Positions 8,679-17,930 are shown, counted from the stretch's first letter. The stretch is DNA of 64,000 nt from Streptomyces sp. CB02959 (GCF_002803155.1 NZ_NNBP01000017.1:62001-126000); one strand, 5' to 3'. Made by a program: numbers and translations. The notes: a model not told the origin generated them from the sequence alone.

Positions 8679-10955
8679 GTGGCGCAATGGAAGAGGCGCG
8701 AGGACGAACGGCTGCTCACAGGGGAAGGCCGGTATGTCGCCGATATCGACGTGCCGGGGTGTTTGGATGCCGCATTCGTGAGAAGCAAGGTCGCCCACGG
8801 CCTGCTACGGGCCGTGGACTGTAGGGCGGCCCGTGACGTGCCCGGTGTCGTGGGAGCCTGGTCGGCCGCGGATCTGCCGGACCTTCCTGCGGTCCCGTAC
8901 ACCCTGTTGGCGGGGCTCTCCACGGAAGACGCCGTCGCGGGCCGGGAGTGGCCGGCTCTGGTGAAGGACCGAGTGCGCTATCCGGGCGAGGCGCTGGCGG
9001 TCGTCCTCGGAGCGGACCGGTACCGGGCGGAGGACGGAGTCGCCGAGGTCACCGCCACGATCGATCCCTTGCCCGCGGTGGTGACACCGTCCGCGGCGCT
9101 GGACGACTCCGTCCGCCTGTTCGACGGGCTGAGCAACATCGCCCTGCGGGGCGAGGCGGGAGAACCCATCGACCCGTCCGTCTGGCAGGACGCGGCCGTC
9201 GTCGTCGAGGCCACCTACCGCCAGCAACTGCTGATGCCCAGCCCCATGGAATGCCGCACGGTCCTCGCCGTACCCGAGGCGGACCGGCTGACGGTGTGGT
9301 CGGGGCACCAGATGCCGCACCGGCTGCGCCGTGAACTGGCCGCGCTACTCGGCTGGTCCACCGACCGGATCCGGGTCGTCGTCCCGGACACCGGAGGCGC
9401 CTTCGGGTCCAAGAGCGCCGCGTTCCCCGAGTTCGTGATCGTCGCCTACCTGGCGGTGAAGCTCGGGCGACCGGTCCGCTGGATCGAGGACCGCATGGAG
9501 TCGATGCTCGTCGCCACCCGGGGCAGGGGACAGGACCAGACCGTCCGGCTCGCCGCCGACGCCGATGGACGGCTGCTCGCCTACGCGTTGACGATCGACG
9601 CCGACATCGGCGCCTATCCGCACCTCGGCGTGGGACTGCCCATGCAGACGGCGTGGATGGCGACCGGTGCGTACACCACCCCACGCGTCCACGCGACGCT
9701 GCGCTCGGTGCTCACCAACACCATGGTGACCTATCCGTACCGGGGTGCCGGACGTCCCGAGGCCGCGATCGCCATCGAGCGGACGATGGACCTGCTCGCC
9801 CGGCGCCTCGGCATGGATCCGATCGAGCTGCGGCGGCGCAACTTCATTCCGCCCGACGCCTTCCCGTACGAGACGCCGACCGGACGCCGCTACGACAGCG
9901 GGAACTACGCCGCCGCTCTGGACCTGGCCCTCAAGACGCTCGACTACGAGAAGTGGCGTGCCGAGCGGGACCGTCGCCGCCAGGACCCGGACGCCCTGCC
10001 GCTGGGCATCGGCGTCTCCTGCTATGTGGAGCGCTCGGGCGGCGAACCCGGCGGCCTGCACGAGTTCGGCAGCCTCGAGGTGCACGAGGACGGGACCGTC
10101 ACCGCCCGGTGCGGTGCAGCGCCCAGCGGTCAGTCGCATGAGACGGTCTTCCCCGCGCTGGTTGCCAAGGTCCTCGGCATTCCGGAGACACAGGTCCGCC
10201 TCGTCGAGGGTGACACCGATGAACAGCCCGAAGGACTGGGCTCGTTCGCCAGTCGGTCGGCGCAGGTCGCCGGCGCCATGCTCCAGCACGCGGCGACTCT
10301 CCTGATCGAGGAGGCCCGTAGACGGGCGGCGGGGCTGTGGAGGGTGCCGGTCGACGAGGTCGAGTGGGTGGACGGCACCGTGCACCTGGCCGCCGACGGT
10401 TCGGCGGCCATGAGCCTGGGCGCTCTGATGAAGACCACCGGTCCGTTGCGCGTCGAGGACCGTTACGAGGCCGGCATGGCGTTTCCCTTCGGCGCGCACG
10501 TGGCGGTGATCGAGGTGGATCCGGACCTGGGCACCGTACGCGTCCTCAGGCTCGTGGCCGTCGACGACTGCGGAGTGGTTCTTGACCCGACGGTGGTGCA
10601 CGGGCAGGCGTTCGGATCGGCCGTGCAGGGCATCGGCCAGGCTCTCTACGAAGGCATGACGTTCGACGACGACGGCGTACCGCATCTGGGATATGGATTC
10701 CTGGACTACCTGCTCCCGACGTTCGCGGAGATCCCACCCATCGATATCAAGGACACCTGTACCCCCAGCCCCAGCACACCGCTGGGTGCCAAGGGCGCGG
10801 GGGAGTCGGGCTGCATCGGCACCCCGGCAGCCATCGTCAACGCCGTGGCCGACGCCTTGCGGATCGTGGATCCCGACCTGCTGCAGATGCCGCTCACCCC
10901 GGACAGCGTCTGGCGCGCGGCGCGTGCCCCCAAACACGAGGAAGGCGCCCGGTGA
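8679..10955 (+). CDS. Xanthine dehydrogenase/CO-dehydrogenase family molybdopterin subunit (large chain)
   Basis: Catalytic Mo-pterin subunit of a three-subunit molybdenum hydroxylase, which hydroxylates a substrate carbon using water. 758 residues. Visible family marks are the N-terminal R-R-E-D-E-R-L-L-T-G-E-G-R-Y-V, P-S-P-M-E-C-R (~188), T-G-G-A-F-G-S-K (~240), Y-R-G-A-G-R-P-E-A (~355) and the C-terminal G-A-K-G-A-G-E-S-G (~705), whose Glu is the active-site base. The loop is Y-R-G-A-G-R, not the A-Y-R-C-S-F-R of true CO dehydrogenase, so CO is an unlikely substrate. GTG 8679 follows GACGAGG; a start at 8556 is possible but lacks support. The stop overlaps the next gene (GTGA). Confidence 0.92.
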   Translation: MAQWKRREDERLLTGEGRYVADIDVPGCLDAAFVRSKVAHGLLRAVDCRAARDVPGVVGAWSAADLPDLPAVPYTLLAGLSTEDAVAGREWPALVKDRVRYPGEALAVVLGADRYRAEDGVAEVTATIDPLPAVVTPSAALDDSVRLFDGLSNIALRGEAGEPIDPSVWQDAAVVVEATYRQQLLMPSPMECRTVLAVPEADRLTVWSGHQMPHRLRRELAALLGWSTDRIRVVVPDTGGAFGSKSAAFPEFVIVAYLAVKLGRPVRWIEDRMESMLVATRGRGQDQTVRLAADADGRLLAYALTIDADIGAYPHLGVGLPMQTAWMATGAYTTPRVHATLRSVLTNTMVTYPYRGAGRPEAAIAIERTMDLLARRLGMDPIELRRRNFIPPDAFPYETPTGRRYDSGNYAAALDLALKTLDYEKWRAERDRRRQDPDALPLGIGVSCYVERSGGEPGGLHEFGSLEVHEDGTVTARCGAAPSGQSHETVFPALVAKVLGIPETQVRLVEGDTDEQPEGLGSFASRSAQVAGAMLQHAATLLIEEARRRAAGLWRVPVDEVEWVDGTVHLAADGSAAMSLGALMKTTGPLRVEDRYEAGMAFPFGAHVAVIEVDPDLGTVRVLRLVAVDDCGVVLDPTVVHGQAFGSAVQGIGQALYEGMTFDDDGVPHLGYGFLDYLLPTFAEIPPIDIKDTCTPSPSTPLGAKGAGESGCIGTPAAIVNAVADALRIVDPDLLQMPLTPDSVWRAARAPKHEEGAR

Positions 10956-11884
10956 AACCCGCACCCTTCGACTACGTGGTACCCCGCACGGTCTGCGAGG
11001 CCGTCGAGGCACTCGGCGACACCGGGCGCAAGGCCCAGGTGATCGCCGGAGGACAGAGCCTGATCCTGGAGATGCACCTGCTACGCATCGGGCCGGAGCT
11101 CCTCGTCGACATCAACCGCATTCCGGAGCTCGACCGCATGAGCGTCGAGGGCGACGAGCTGCGCGTCGGCGCTCTGATCCGCCACGCGACCTTCGAATCG
11201 GCCGATGCCGTACCGGGCCCGCTGGGCACCCTGCTGTCCCGGGCCGTGGTCAACATCGCCCATCCACCCATCCGCTCCCGTGGGACCATGGCCGGCAGCT
11301 TCGCCTACGCCCATCCCGCCTCGGAATGGTGCGCCATCGGCGTCGCCCTGGACGCCGCCGTGGAAGTGATCGGGCCGGGCGGCGCCCGTGAGATCGCGGC
11401 CCGCGACTACTTCCTCGGGCCGAACCACACCGCGCGCCGGCCCCAGGAGCTCATCACCGCCGTACGCCTCCCGCTGCTCGGCGAGAACACCGGCGTGGGC
11501 TTCATCGAGCACCGCCGCACGCACTTCACCTTCGCCCAGGTCGCCGTCGCGGCGGCCCTCACGGTGAACGACGGCGTGATCAGCGCGGCGCGGATCGGAC
11601 TGGTCAACTCCGCGGACCGTCCGGTACGGGCGCGCAACGCGGAATGGTCGCTGCTCGGTGCCGACATCGGCCCGCTCCCGTCGGGGCCCCGGCTCCCGGA
11701 CGACCATCCGTTCGCCCGCGCCGGCCGGGTCGCCGCCCGGGAAGACGCTGCGCCGGTCGCCGAACCGTACGCCGACGTCGACTACAAGCGGCAGGCCATC
11801 GCCGTCCTGGTCGGCAGAACGCTCCTCGAGGCTGCGGCAGACCAGCGCGCCCGCCTCGCCGCACGAGAGGGACATCACGGATGA
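10952..11884 (+). CDS. FAD-binding subunit of the molybdenum hydroxylase (medium chain)
   Basis: 310 residues, CoxM/CutM type. The FAD-binding motifs A-G-G-Q-S-L-I-L (~34) and R-G-T-M-A-G-S-F-A-Y-A (~110) are intact, followed by the C-terminal CO-dehydrogenase flavoprotein domain. It passes electrons from the [2Fe-2S] subunit to an acceptor. It overlaps the large-chain gene by four bases and the small-chain gene by four (ATGA), so the three subunits should be made together in order L-M-S. Confidence 0.93.
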   Translation: MKPAPFDYVVPRTVCEAVEALGDTGRKAQVIAGGQSLILEMHLLRIGPELLVDINRIPELDRMSVEGDELRVGALIRHATFESADAVPGPLGTLLSRAVVNIAHPPIRSRGTMAGSFAYAHPASEWCAIGVALDAAVEVIGPGGAREIAARDYFLGPNHTARRPQELITAVRLPLLGENTGVGFIEHRRTHFTFAQVAVAAALTVNDGVISAARIGLVNSADRPVRARNAEWSLLGADIGPLPSGPRLPDDHPFARAGRVAAREDAAPVAEPYADVDYKRQAIAVLVGRTLLEAAADQRARLAAREGHHG

Positions 11885-12363
11885 AGATCACGCTCAATGT
11901 GAACGGCAAGGAACACGCCCTCGACGTGGAGCCCCGCCGCCTGCTCGCCGACGTCCTGCGCGACGACCTGGGGCTCACAGGTACGCACCTGGGATGCGAG
12001 CACGGCATCTGCGGGGCCTGCACCGTTCTCATGGACGGCAAGGCGGTCCGCGCGTGCCTCGTGCTGGCCGTGCAGTGCGACAGCCGCTCCGTCCGCACGG
12101 TGGAGGGCCTCGCGGGTCCCGCCGGCGAACCCCACGCGCTGCAACGGGCGTTCTCGGCCGAGCACGCGCTCCAGTGCGGATTCTGCACACCGGGCTTCCT
12201 CATGGTGGCCGCCGGGGCGCTCGAAGCCGATCCCGACCTCGCTGACGACCCGGAGGCCATCGCGGGTGTGGTCGGGTCCAACATCTGCCGGTGCACCGGC
12301 TACGAACCCATCCGGCGCGCCATCGCGCGCGCGGCCCAAGAGCAGCGGGAAGCCACCGCCTGA
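11881..12363 (+). CDS. [2Fe-2S] subunit of the molybdenum hydroxylase (small chain)
   Basis: 160 residues. The N-terminal plant-ferredoxin-like cluster site reads G-C-E-H-G-I-C-G-A-C with a fourth Cys at V-R-A-C; the C-terminal alpha-helical cluster site reads C-G-F-C-T-P-G and C-R-C-T-G-Y. All eight cluster cysteines are present. It carries electrons from the Mo centre to FAD. It closes the L-M-S unit; an amidohydrolase gene follows after 54 bases with its own ribosome binding site. Confidence 0.95.
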   Translation: MKITLNVNGKEHALDVEPRRLLADVLRDDLGLTGTHLGCEHGICGACTVLMDGKAVRACLVLAVQCDSRSVRTVEGLAGPAGEPHALQRAFSAEHALQCGFCTPGFLMVAAGALEADPDLADDPEAIAGVVGSNICRCTGYEPIRRAIARAAQEQREATA

Positions 12364-12417
12364 CACGCGGGCCCCGTCCGGGAGCGCCGCTCCCCGGGGC
12401 CGATCAAGGAGAACACC

Positions 12418-13410
12418 ATGAACGGTGACATCCGCGCAGGCGTCATCGACGTCCACGCACACTGGCTGCCACGCGACCTGCTCGCCCTCCCACTCGGAAA
12501 CCCGCTCGGCGGCATGAACGACCGCGACGGCGAACTCTTCCTGGGGGACATCCCGTTGTCGTTCCCGACCGCGGCGATGACCGACGTCGACACCATCGTC
12601 GCCGACACGCTGAAGGCCGGGCTCGGCGCGCGTGTCGTCTCCGCACCGCCCTTCGCCTTCCCCGTCCACGCTCCCGCCGAGGCGGACGACTACGTCACCG
12701 CCTACAACGAGCAGCTCGCCGACGCCGTGTCCCGTACGGATGGAACACTCGTCGGACTCGGACTGGTCCGGCTGGACGACGTGGCCGCCGCCCGGCGGGA
12801 GCTGACACGGCTCGCTGCCGCGGAAGGCATCGCGGGCGTTGCCGTCCCACCCGTGGTCGACGGCCGGTCCTACGACCGGGGTGTGCCACGGGAGGTCCTC
12901 GGCGTCGCCGCCGAACTGGGGCTGTCCGTACTGGTCCACCCGATGCAACTGCCGCGCGCCGAATGGGACCGTCACTACCTGGTCAACCTCATCGGCAATC
13001 CGGTGGAGACCACGACCGCCGTGGCCGCCGTCCTGTTGGGCGGCGTCCTCGAAGAACTCCCCGACCTGCGGATCTGCTTCGTCCACGGCGGGGGCTGTGC
13101 ATCCTCCCTGCTGGGACGCTGGGGACACGGCTGGCGCTCCCGCGACGATGTGCACCGGGGAAGCACCCGTCCCCCCGCGGAGTCCTTCGACCGCCTCTAC
13201 TTCGACACGATCACCCACGACCCGGAGGTACTGAGACTGCTGCGAGCCCACGCCTCGCCCGACCGCATCGTCTGCGGCAGCGACTACCCCTTCGACATGG
13301 CGCAGCCCGACCCGGTCGGATACCTGCTGGAGCACGGGATCGACGCCGCGACGCTCGAAGAGAACGGTCGCAGGTTCCTCGGGATGAAGCCAGCGGACGC
13401 ATCGCGATGA
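12418..13410 (+). CDS. Amidohydrolase-2 (ACMSD-like) metal-dependent hydrolase
   Basis: 330 residues of the TIM-barrel amidohydrolase-2 family, which includes aminocarboxymuconate-semialdehyde decarboxylase. Metal-binding H-x-H is seen at I-D-V-H-A-H-W (~13); further ligands are V-H-P-M (~167), F-V-H-G-G-G (~222) and the catalytic Asp in C-G-S-D-Y-P-F (~285). Start ATG follows AAGGAG by five bases. It belongs to the operon with the molybdenum hydroxylase, so a pathway that first hydroxylates a ring and then decarboxylates or hydrolyses an intermediate is plausible; the substrate is unknown. Confidence 0.85.
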   Translation: MNGDIRAGVIDVHAHWLPRDLLALPLGNPLGGMNDRDGELFLGDIPLSFPTAAMTDVDTIVADTLKAGLGARVVSAPPFAFPVHAPAEADDYVTAYNEQLADAVSRTDGTLVGLGLVRLDDVAAARRELTRLAAAEGIAGVAVPPVVDGRSYDRGVPREVLGVAAELGLSVLVHPMQLPRAEWDRHYLVNLIGNPVETTTAVAAVLLGGVLEELPDLRICFVHGGGCASSLLGRWGHGWRSRDDVHRGSTRPPAESFDRLYFDTITHDPEVLRLLRAHASPDRIVCGSDYPFDMAQPDPVGYLLEHGIDAATLEENGRRFLGMKPADASR

Positions 13411-13437
13411 CACGCTCGTCCGGCCGACGGCAGCCGG

Positions 13438-13490
13438 CCGGATACGCCTGAGCCCCCTGAAACAGAATCAGGGGGCTCAGACGTATCCGG
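13438..13490. terminator. Bidirectional terminator
   Basis: Near-perfect inverted repeat: outer arms of 9 bases (CCGGATACG at 13438-13446 and CGTATCCGG at 13482-13490), a two-base internal bulge on each side, inner arms of 12 bases (TGAGCCCCCTGA and TCAGGGGGCTCA) and a 7-base loop at 13461-13467. It sits between two convergent genes and should stop transcription from both. Confidence 0.9.
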
Positions 13491-13519
13491 TGCGCCCCGT
13501 GGGGCGAGCGGACCCTGCG

Positions 13520-14257
13520 TCAGGACGGTGGCCTTGTCCAGGCGGGGTCGGCGGCCGAGAGACGGTGGGTCATCAGGGAGGTGAGGGCGAGGAGCAGCAG
13601 GGCCAGGCCCAGGGTGAGCACGAGGTGGCCGTGCAGCACCAGTCGGGCTCCGGCGAGTGCGCCGAGGAACATCACCAGCACGGACAGGATCCGGCGGCCG
13701 GATCGCGGTGCCGCACCGCCGGCCGGCGGGGAGTCCGCGGCCAGCCCCGTCAGGGTCAGGGTCAGTACGGTCGTGGTGAGGTCCGGGACGCCGAGGCGCC
13801 GGGCGACGGCGTTCTGCAGGCCCATGGCGAGCCCGAGGAACACGATCAGTGTGTACTGGACGCCCGTGGTGACCCGGCCGTCGGTGACCGCGGCGGCAGC
13901 CACGGTGACGGCGACCAACACCGTCTGCACGGCGGTGGCCGTCTTCAGCAGCTTTCCGCGGTGGGTCGCGAACCGGGTGCCGAGCCTGCCCCCGGCGAGC
14001 GCGCCGACGAGGAATGCCGCCAGCGAGACCAGGGAGGCGAGCACGGACAGGTTCGCGGCACCCACCAGGGCGAACCCCAGGAACACCACATTGCCGGTCA
14101 TGTTGGCCACGAAGACGTGCCCGAGCCCCAGAAAGCTCACCGCGTCGATCAGACCGGTGACCACCGTCAGCGTCAGCATCAGGAGAGGCAGCGGGCCGTG
14201 GCGGTCCTGCTCTTGCGGTGCGAGCGTGCGTATGGCGTCACTCAGCAGCCTGCGCAT
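13520..14257 (-). CDS. DUF1275 (YoaK-like) membrane protein
   Basis: 245 residues with about six membrane helices. The start region T-V-V-T-G-L-I-D-A-V-S-F-L-G-L-G-H-V-F-V and A-N-M-T-G-N-V-V-F are the marks of the YoaK/DUF1275 family, whose function is not established. Its start overlaps the end of the DoxX gene by 20 bases, so it is the last gene of the minus-strand operon that begins at 17502. It ends against the bidirectional terminator. Confidence 0.88.
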   Translation of the reverse strand: MRRLLSDAIRTLAPQEQDRHGPLPLLMLTLTVVTGLIDAVSFLGLGHVFVANMTGNVVFLGFALVGAANLSVLASLVSLAAFLVGALAGGRLGTRFATHRGKLLKTATAVQTVLVAVTVAAAAVTDGRVTTGVQYTLIVFLGLAMGLQNAVARRLGVPDLTTTVLTLTLTGLAADSPPAGGAAPRSGRRILSVLVMFLGALAGARLVLHGHLVLTLGLALLLLALTSLMTHRLSAADPAWTRPPS

Positions 14258-14765
14258 GACGCTTCCTTTCCGTTGCGGGGGACGGGTGGTGCAGCACCAC
14301 CCGGGTGAGCAGTCCGCTCACCGGGCCGACCACGATCGCGGGGAGGACGATCCACAGCGGCCAGGGTGTGACGCCCAGCGCCTCGTCGAGCGACCACCGG
14401 CCGGGGCCGGTGAGGGCCAACACCGCGGAGACGACGACGAGGACCAGCGGGTATTCGTAGCCGTCGTTCTGCACCCACAGGCCGTTGGGCCGTTTGACGG
14501 TGCCCGCGACCGTCATCACACCCATGGCGGCCATCGCGGCCAGGGGCGTGAGCAGTCCGGCGGTCAGGAACAGGCCGGCACCGATCTGACTGGTACCCGC
14601 GACGATCGCGGTGAGCCGACCGCCGCGGAACCCGTCGTGGCGGAACTCCTCGGTTCCGCCTGCCAAGCCGTGGCCTCCGAGCCGGAAACTCACCTTCTGG
14701 ACTCCGTGGCCGGCGATGAGAAGTCCCGCGACCAGCCGGAGGGCCAGTAGTCCAGCGTCCATCAT
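14238..14765 (-). CDS. DoxX family membrane protein
   Basis: 175 residues with four hydrophobic helices. L-R-L-V-A-G-L-L-I-A-G-H-G-V-Q-K at the N-terminus and T-G-L-L-T-P-L-A-A near residue 70 are typical of DoxX/DoxD proteins, which are linked to quinone or thiosulfate redox chemistry and, in mycobacteria, to oxidative stress resistance. Two adjacent ATGs (14765 and 14762) follow AAGGAA; either may be used. It lies between the YcaC-like gene and the DUF1275 gene in one operon. Confidence 0.85.
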   Translation of the reverse strand: MMDAGLLALRLVAGLLIAGHGVQKVSFRLGGHGLAGGTEEFRHDGFRGGRLTAIVAGTSQIGAGLFLTAGLLTPLAAMAAMGVMTVAGTVKRPNGLWVQNDGYEYPLVLVVVSAVLALTGPGRWSLDEALGVTPWPLWIVLPAIVVGPVSGLLTRVVLHHPSPATERKRHAQAAE

Positions 14766-14823
14766 TTCCTTGCCTGTTCCCGACTCGGTCCTTGACTGCT
14801 CTGTCTCTGTGCCGGTCCGGCGA

Positions 14824-15486
14824 TCAGCCGGCGGCGTGGTCCCCGATGACGGCCTGTGCGTAGACCACGCCGAGGCCGTAGGCACCGGCGTGCTCCTTCA
14901 CCACGTCCATGACCGACGGGTAGGTCTCCGTGCGGGCCCAGTCACGCTGCAGCTCGAGGAGGACCTGCACCCAGGTGACCGGGACCGCGCCGGCCTGGAC
15001 CATGCGCTGGATGGCGTGTTCGTGGGCCTTCGGGCTGACGCCACCGGACGCGTCGGTCACCACGTAGACCTCGTAGCCCTGGGTGAGGGCGGAGAGCGCG
15101 GGCAGGACGATGCAGACCTCGGTCCACAGACCGGCCAGGACCAGCTTCTTGCGGCCGGTGGCCTTGACCGCCTCGACGAAGGCGGCGTCCTCCCAGGCGT
15201 TCATCGAGGTGCGGTCGACGATCGTCTCGTCGGGGAAGACCTCGGACAGCTGCGGCAGGATCGGGCCGGAGAAGGATTCGGCGGCCACGGTGCTCAGCAC
15301 GACCGGCACGTCGAACACCTTGGCGGCCTTCGCCAGGCCGACGGTCGAGTTGATGATCGCGGTGCGGTCGCCGCTGCCGGTGCCGAAGAACATCTGCGGC
15401 TGGTGGTCGATGAACAGCACCGCGCAGTTGTCCGGGGTGAGCAGGTCCGGGCTGGGGGCCGCGGTGACCTCGGAGATGTTGACCAT
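14824..15486 (-). CDS. Isochorismatase-superfamily hydrolase (YcaC-like)
   Basis: 220 residues. The cysteine-hydrolase triad can be placed at Asp in L-F-I-D-H-Q-P (~27), Lys in the G-R-K-K-L-V-L strand (~114) and the nucleophile Cys in W-T-E-V-C-I-V-L (~123). The early H-Q-P-Q-M-F-F-G and A-E-S-F-S-G-P match the YcaC group, not true isochorismatases. The substrate of YcaC-like enzymes is unknown. The ATG follows AAGGCCC-rich sequence with a weak ribosome binding site. It is co-oriented with the upstream amidohydrolase (129-base gap) and DoxX (58-base gap). Confidence 0.87.
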   Translation of the reverse strand: MVNISEVTAAPSPDLLTPDNCAVLFIDHQPQMFFGTGSGDRTAIINSTVGLAKAAKVFDVPVVLSTVAAESFSGPILPQLSEVFPDETIVDRTSMNAWEDAAFVEAVKATGRKKLVLAGLWTEVCIVLPALSALTQGYEVYVVTDASGGVSPKAHEHAIQRMVQAGAVPVTWVQVLLELQRDWARTETYPSVMDVVKEHAGAYGLGVVYAQAVIGDHAAG

Positions 15487-15615
15487 GAGAGGGCCTTTCC
15501 GGTGTGTGGTGGTCGCGGACGGATGTCCGCTGTCGGGCGCAACTGCGCGGTGTGCGGCGCGAGTTGGCGCGGTGTACCGGGAGGGGCGGCTCGTGGCCGG
15601 GCCCCTCCCGGGAGA

Positions 15616-17502
15616 TCAGAGGGAGAAGCAGGGATCGAAGAACGTGCTCTCCGTCTCCGGGGCCAGGCCGCGCCGGGCGCGCCACTGGCGGTGCTGCTCC
15701 GACTCGGCGACGGCCTGGCCGAGCAGTTCGGCCTGGCGGGCGCCGGCCAGGCCCGTACGAGGCGTGGCCTGGTAGCCGCCGAAGTGCGCCACCGGGCTCC
15801 ACTCGGGGCTGACCGGCGGCAGTTCCTCGTCGAGGCCCTCGTACTCGGCGGTCGCGTAGACGATCCGGCCGCCGACGACCGTCAGCAGGGACTCGATGTG
15901 CGCGATGTCCGGCTCGGACACGGTGAAGTAGTCCTCGGACAGGACCGCCAGGTCGCCGAGGAAGCCCGGGCGCAGGACGCCCTTGGTGCCCTCCTCCCCG
16001 GTCAGCGCGGCACCCGCCGCGGTGAACATCGCCAGCGCGGTCCGGCGGTCGACCCGGTTGTGCGGCGGGCGGACGACCAGGTCGCCCACGGTGCGGCCGG
16101 TGACCAGCCAGTGCAGGGCGACCCACGGGTTGTAGGTGGAGACCCGGGTCGCGTCGGTGCCCGCGCCGACGGTCAGGCCGCGCTCCAGCATGGCCCGGAT
16201 CGGCGGGGCGTCCGCGGCGGCACCGGGACCGTAGCGGCGTACGAACGCCTCGCCCTGGAAGGCCAGCCGGTTCTGTACGGACATGGCGCCGCCGAGGGCG
16301 GCGATGCGGTCCAGGCTGTCCGCGGAGGCGGTCTCCGCATGGTCGAACAGCCACCGGTTGCCGGCCGGGAAGAGCCCTTCCGCGGCGAGCTTCTCGAACA
16401 CCGCCAGGTCCCGGCGGATGGTCTCGTCATAGGTGGCATGCAGCCGGAATCCCCAGCCGTTCTCCATGAGCAGACGTACGGCCTTCTCGAATTCCGTTTC
16501 ATATGCGGCGAGTTCCGGCCGCGGCTCGGCGAAGTTCTCGAAATCCGCCGCCGCCCACGTCAGATTCTCGCCCGCGCCATTGAGCCGAAGCCATTCGTCC
16601 CCGTCCTCGGGGCGAGCCGTTTCGATCCAGCGGGTGAGATCGGCGATTTCCTGACCGGCGGTCTGCGGGAAGAGGTGATAGGCGATGCGCAGCGACAACT
16701 GGCCGGCCTTCGCCAGTTCGACGACCGTGCTGTAGTTGTCGGGGAAGTTCTGGAACCCTCCGGCCGCGTCGATCGCCGACGTGAGGCCGAACCTGTTCAG
16801 TTCCCGCAGGAAGTGGCGGGTGGAGGTCTTCCTGTCCGCGCCCTCCAGCACCGGGGCCTTGGCCAGGGTCGAGTAGAGGACGAGGGCGCTGGGGGCGGCC
16901 AGCAGCATGCCCGTGGGCTCACCGTCCCGGCCCCGTACGATCTGGCCGCCCCTGGGGTCGGGGGTGTCCCGGGTGTATCCGGCGGCCTTGAGGGCCGCCC
17001 GGTTGAGCACCGCCGACTGGTACAGGTGCAGGACGAACACCGGGGTGTCCGGCGCGGCGGCGTTCAGCTCGGCGACGGTCGGCAGCCGCCGCTCGGCGAA
17101 CTGCTCGGCCGACCATCCGCCCACCACCCGCACCCACTGGCCCCTGGGCGTCCGCGCCGCCTGCTCACGCAGCATCGCCAGGCCCTGGCGCAGCGTGGGG
17201 ACACCGTCCCAGCGCAACTCCAGTACGTAGTTGAGCCCGCCGCGGATGACATGCAGATGCGCGTCGTTGAGGCCGGGGACCATCCGGCGGCCGAGGGCGT
17301 CGACCACCTTCGTGTCCGGGCCGACGTGGGAGGCGACGTCGTTGTCGTCGCCGACCACCGTGATGACGCCCCCGCGGATGGCGATCGCCTCGGCCTGCGG
17401 GCGGACCGGGTCTCCGGTGTGGATCTTCGCGTTGCGGACGACCAGGTCCGCGGCGTTGTCGGTGGCGTGGGGAACCAGCCCACCGACCGGCATCGTGGAC
17501 AC
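15616..17502 (-). CDS. Amidohydrolase family protein, YtcJ-like
   Basis: 628 residues, close to the length of YtcJ/LAF3-type amidohydrolases. The N-terminal composite domain is followed by the metal-binding H-x-H in G-L-N-D-A-H-L-H-V (~75); later come F-D-H-A-E-T (~385) and the T-D-A-T-R-V-S-T-Y-N loop (~445) with the catalytic Asp. Family members act on N-acylated or formamide-like substrates, but the true substrate is not known. GTG 17502 lies 11 bases after AGGAGG; an ATG nine bases later (17493) is the alternative. First gene of a four-gene operon, divergent from the alpha/beta-hydrolase at 17931. Confidence 0.87.
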   Translation of the reverse strand: MSTMPVGGLVPHATDNAADLVVRNAKIHTGDPVRPQAEAIAIRGGVITVVGDDNDVASHVGPDTKVVDALGRRMVPGLNDAHLHVIRGGLNYVLELRWDGVPTLRQGLAMLREQAARTPRGQWVRVVGGWSAEQFAERRLPTVAELNAAAPDTPVFVLHLYQSAVLNRAALKAAGYTRDTPDPRGGQIVRGRDGEPTGMLLAAPSALVLYSTLAKAPVLEGADRKTSTRHFLRELNRFGLTSAIDAAGGFQNFPDNYSTVVELAKAGQLSLRIAYHLFPQTAGQEIADLTRWIETARPEDGDEWLRLNGAGENLTWAAADFENFAEPRPELAAYETEFEKAVRLLMENGWGFRLHATYDETIRRDLAVFEKLAAEGLFPAGNRWLFDHAETASADSLDRIAALGGAMSVQNRLAFQGEAFVRRYGPGAAADAPPIRAMLERGLTVGAGTDATRVSTYNPWVALHWLVTGRTVGDLVVRPPHNRVDRRTALAMFTAAGAALTGEEGTKGVLRPGFLGDLAVLSEDYFTVSEPDIAHIESLLTVVGGRIVYATAEYEGLDEELPPVSPEWSPVAHFGGYQATPRTGLAGARQAELLGQAVAESEQHRQWRARRGLAPETESTFFDPCFSL

Positions 17503-17729
17503 CTTTCGACAACCTCCTGCTGGATGAACGACGTCGACGGCGGCTGCCTCGACTGCTCTGTGCGTCGGCAGCGGCGGGCGGGAAAACATCGGGGCATGCG
17601 CCAACACCGCGCCCGAGCCGAACCGATCCGCATTCCGGGTGGGAATTCCCTGCGATACGCAGACCGGACCCGGCCGCCCTCGACTGCTGCGCCGCCAAGC
17701 TATTTCTCGCAAAAGCGCCCGGGTATCCC

Positions 17730-17765
17730 GGCAGTGCACTGGATACGTTCCGACAGTGCACTGCC
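17730..17765. promoter_or_regulatory. Paired palindromic operator in the divergent promoter region
   Basis: Two identical copies of the 10-base palindrome CAGTGCACTG (17732-17741 and 17754-17763) lie 22 bases apart centre to centre, about two helical turns. They are also the arms of one larger perfect inverted repeat: GGCAGTGCACTG, a 12-base spacer, CAGTGCACTGCC. A weaker third copy, CGGTGCACTC, is at 17791-17800. The pair sits between the divergent starts at 17502 and 17931, which suggests one dimeric repressor or activator controlling both units. No regulator gene is adjacent, so the protein that binds here is unknown. Confidence 0.7.
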
Positions 17766-17930
17766 TCTCCGCGCACTCCGGGAGCAACTCCGGTGCACTC
17801 TTGGGCAATTTCCGCCACCGGTGCGACTTAGCATGGCGAACCGACGACTCCGCAGACCTCCGCGCCTGCCCCGGAGCCGCCTCACCGTGCCGGTGAGACC
17901 GGCGCCCCTACACCCACTAGGGAGTTCCCC

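Noticed and set aside
8679..12363. Aerobic carbon-monoxide dehydrogenase
   Set aside because: The active-site loop is Y-R-G-A-G-R and lacks the A-Y-R-C-S-F-R motif needed for the Cu-S-Mo site.
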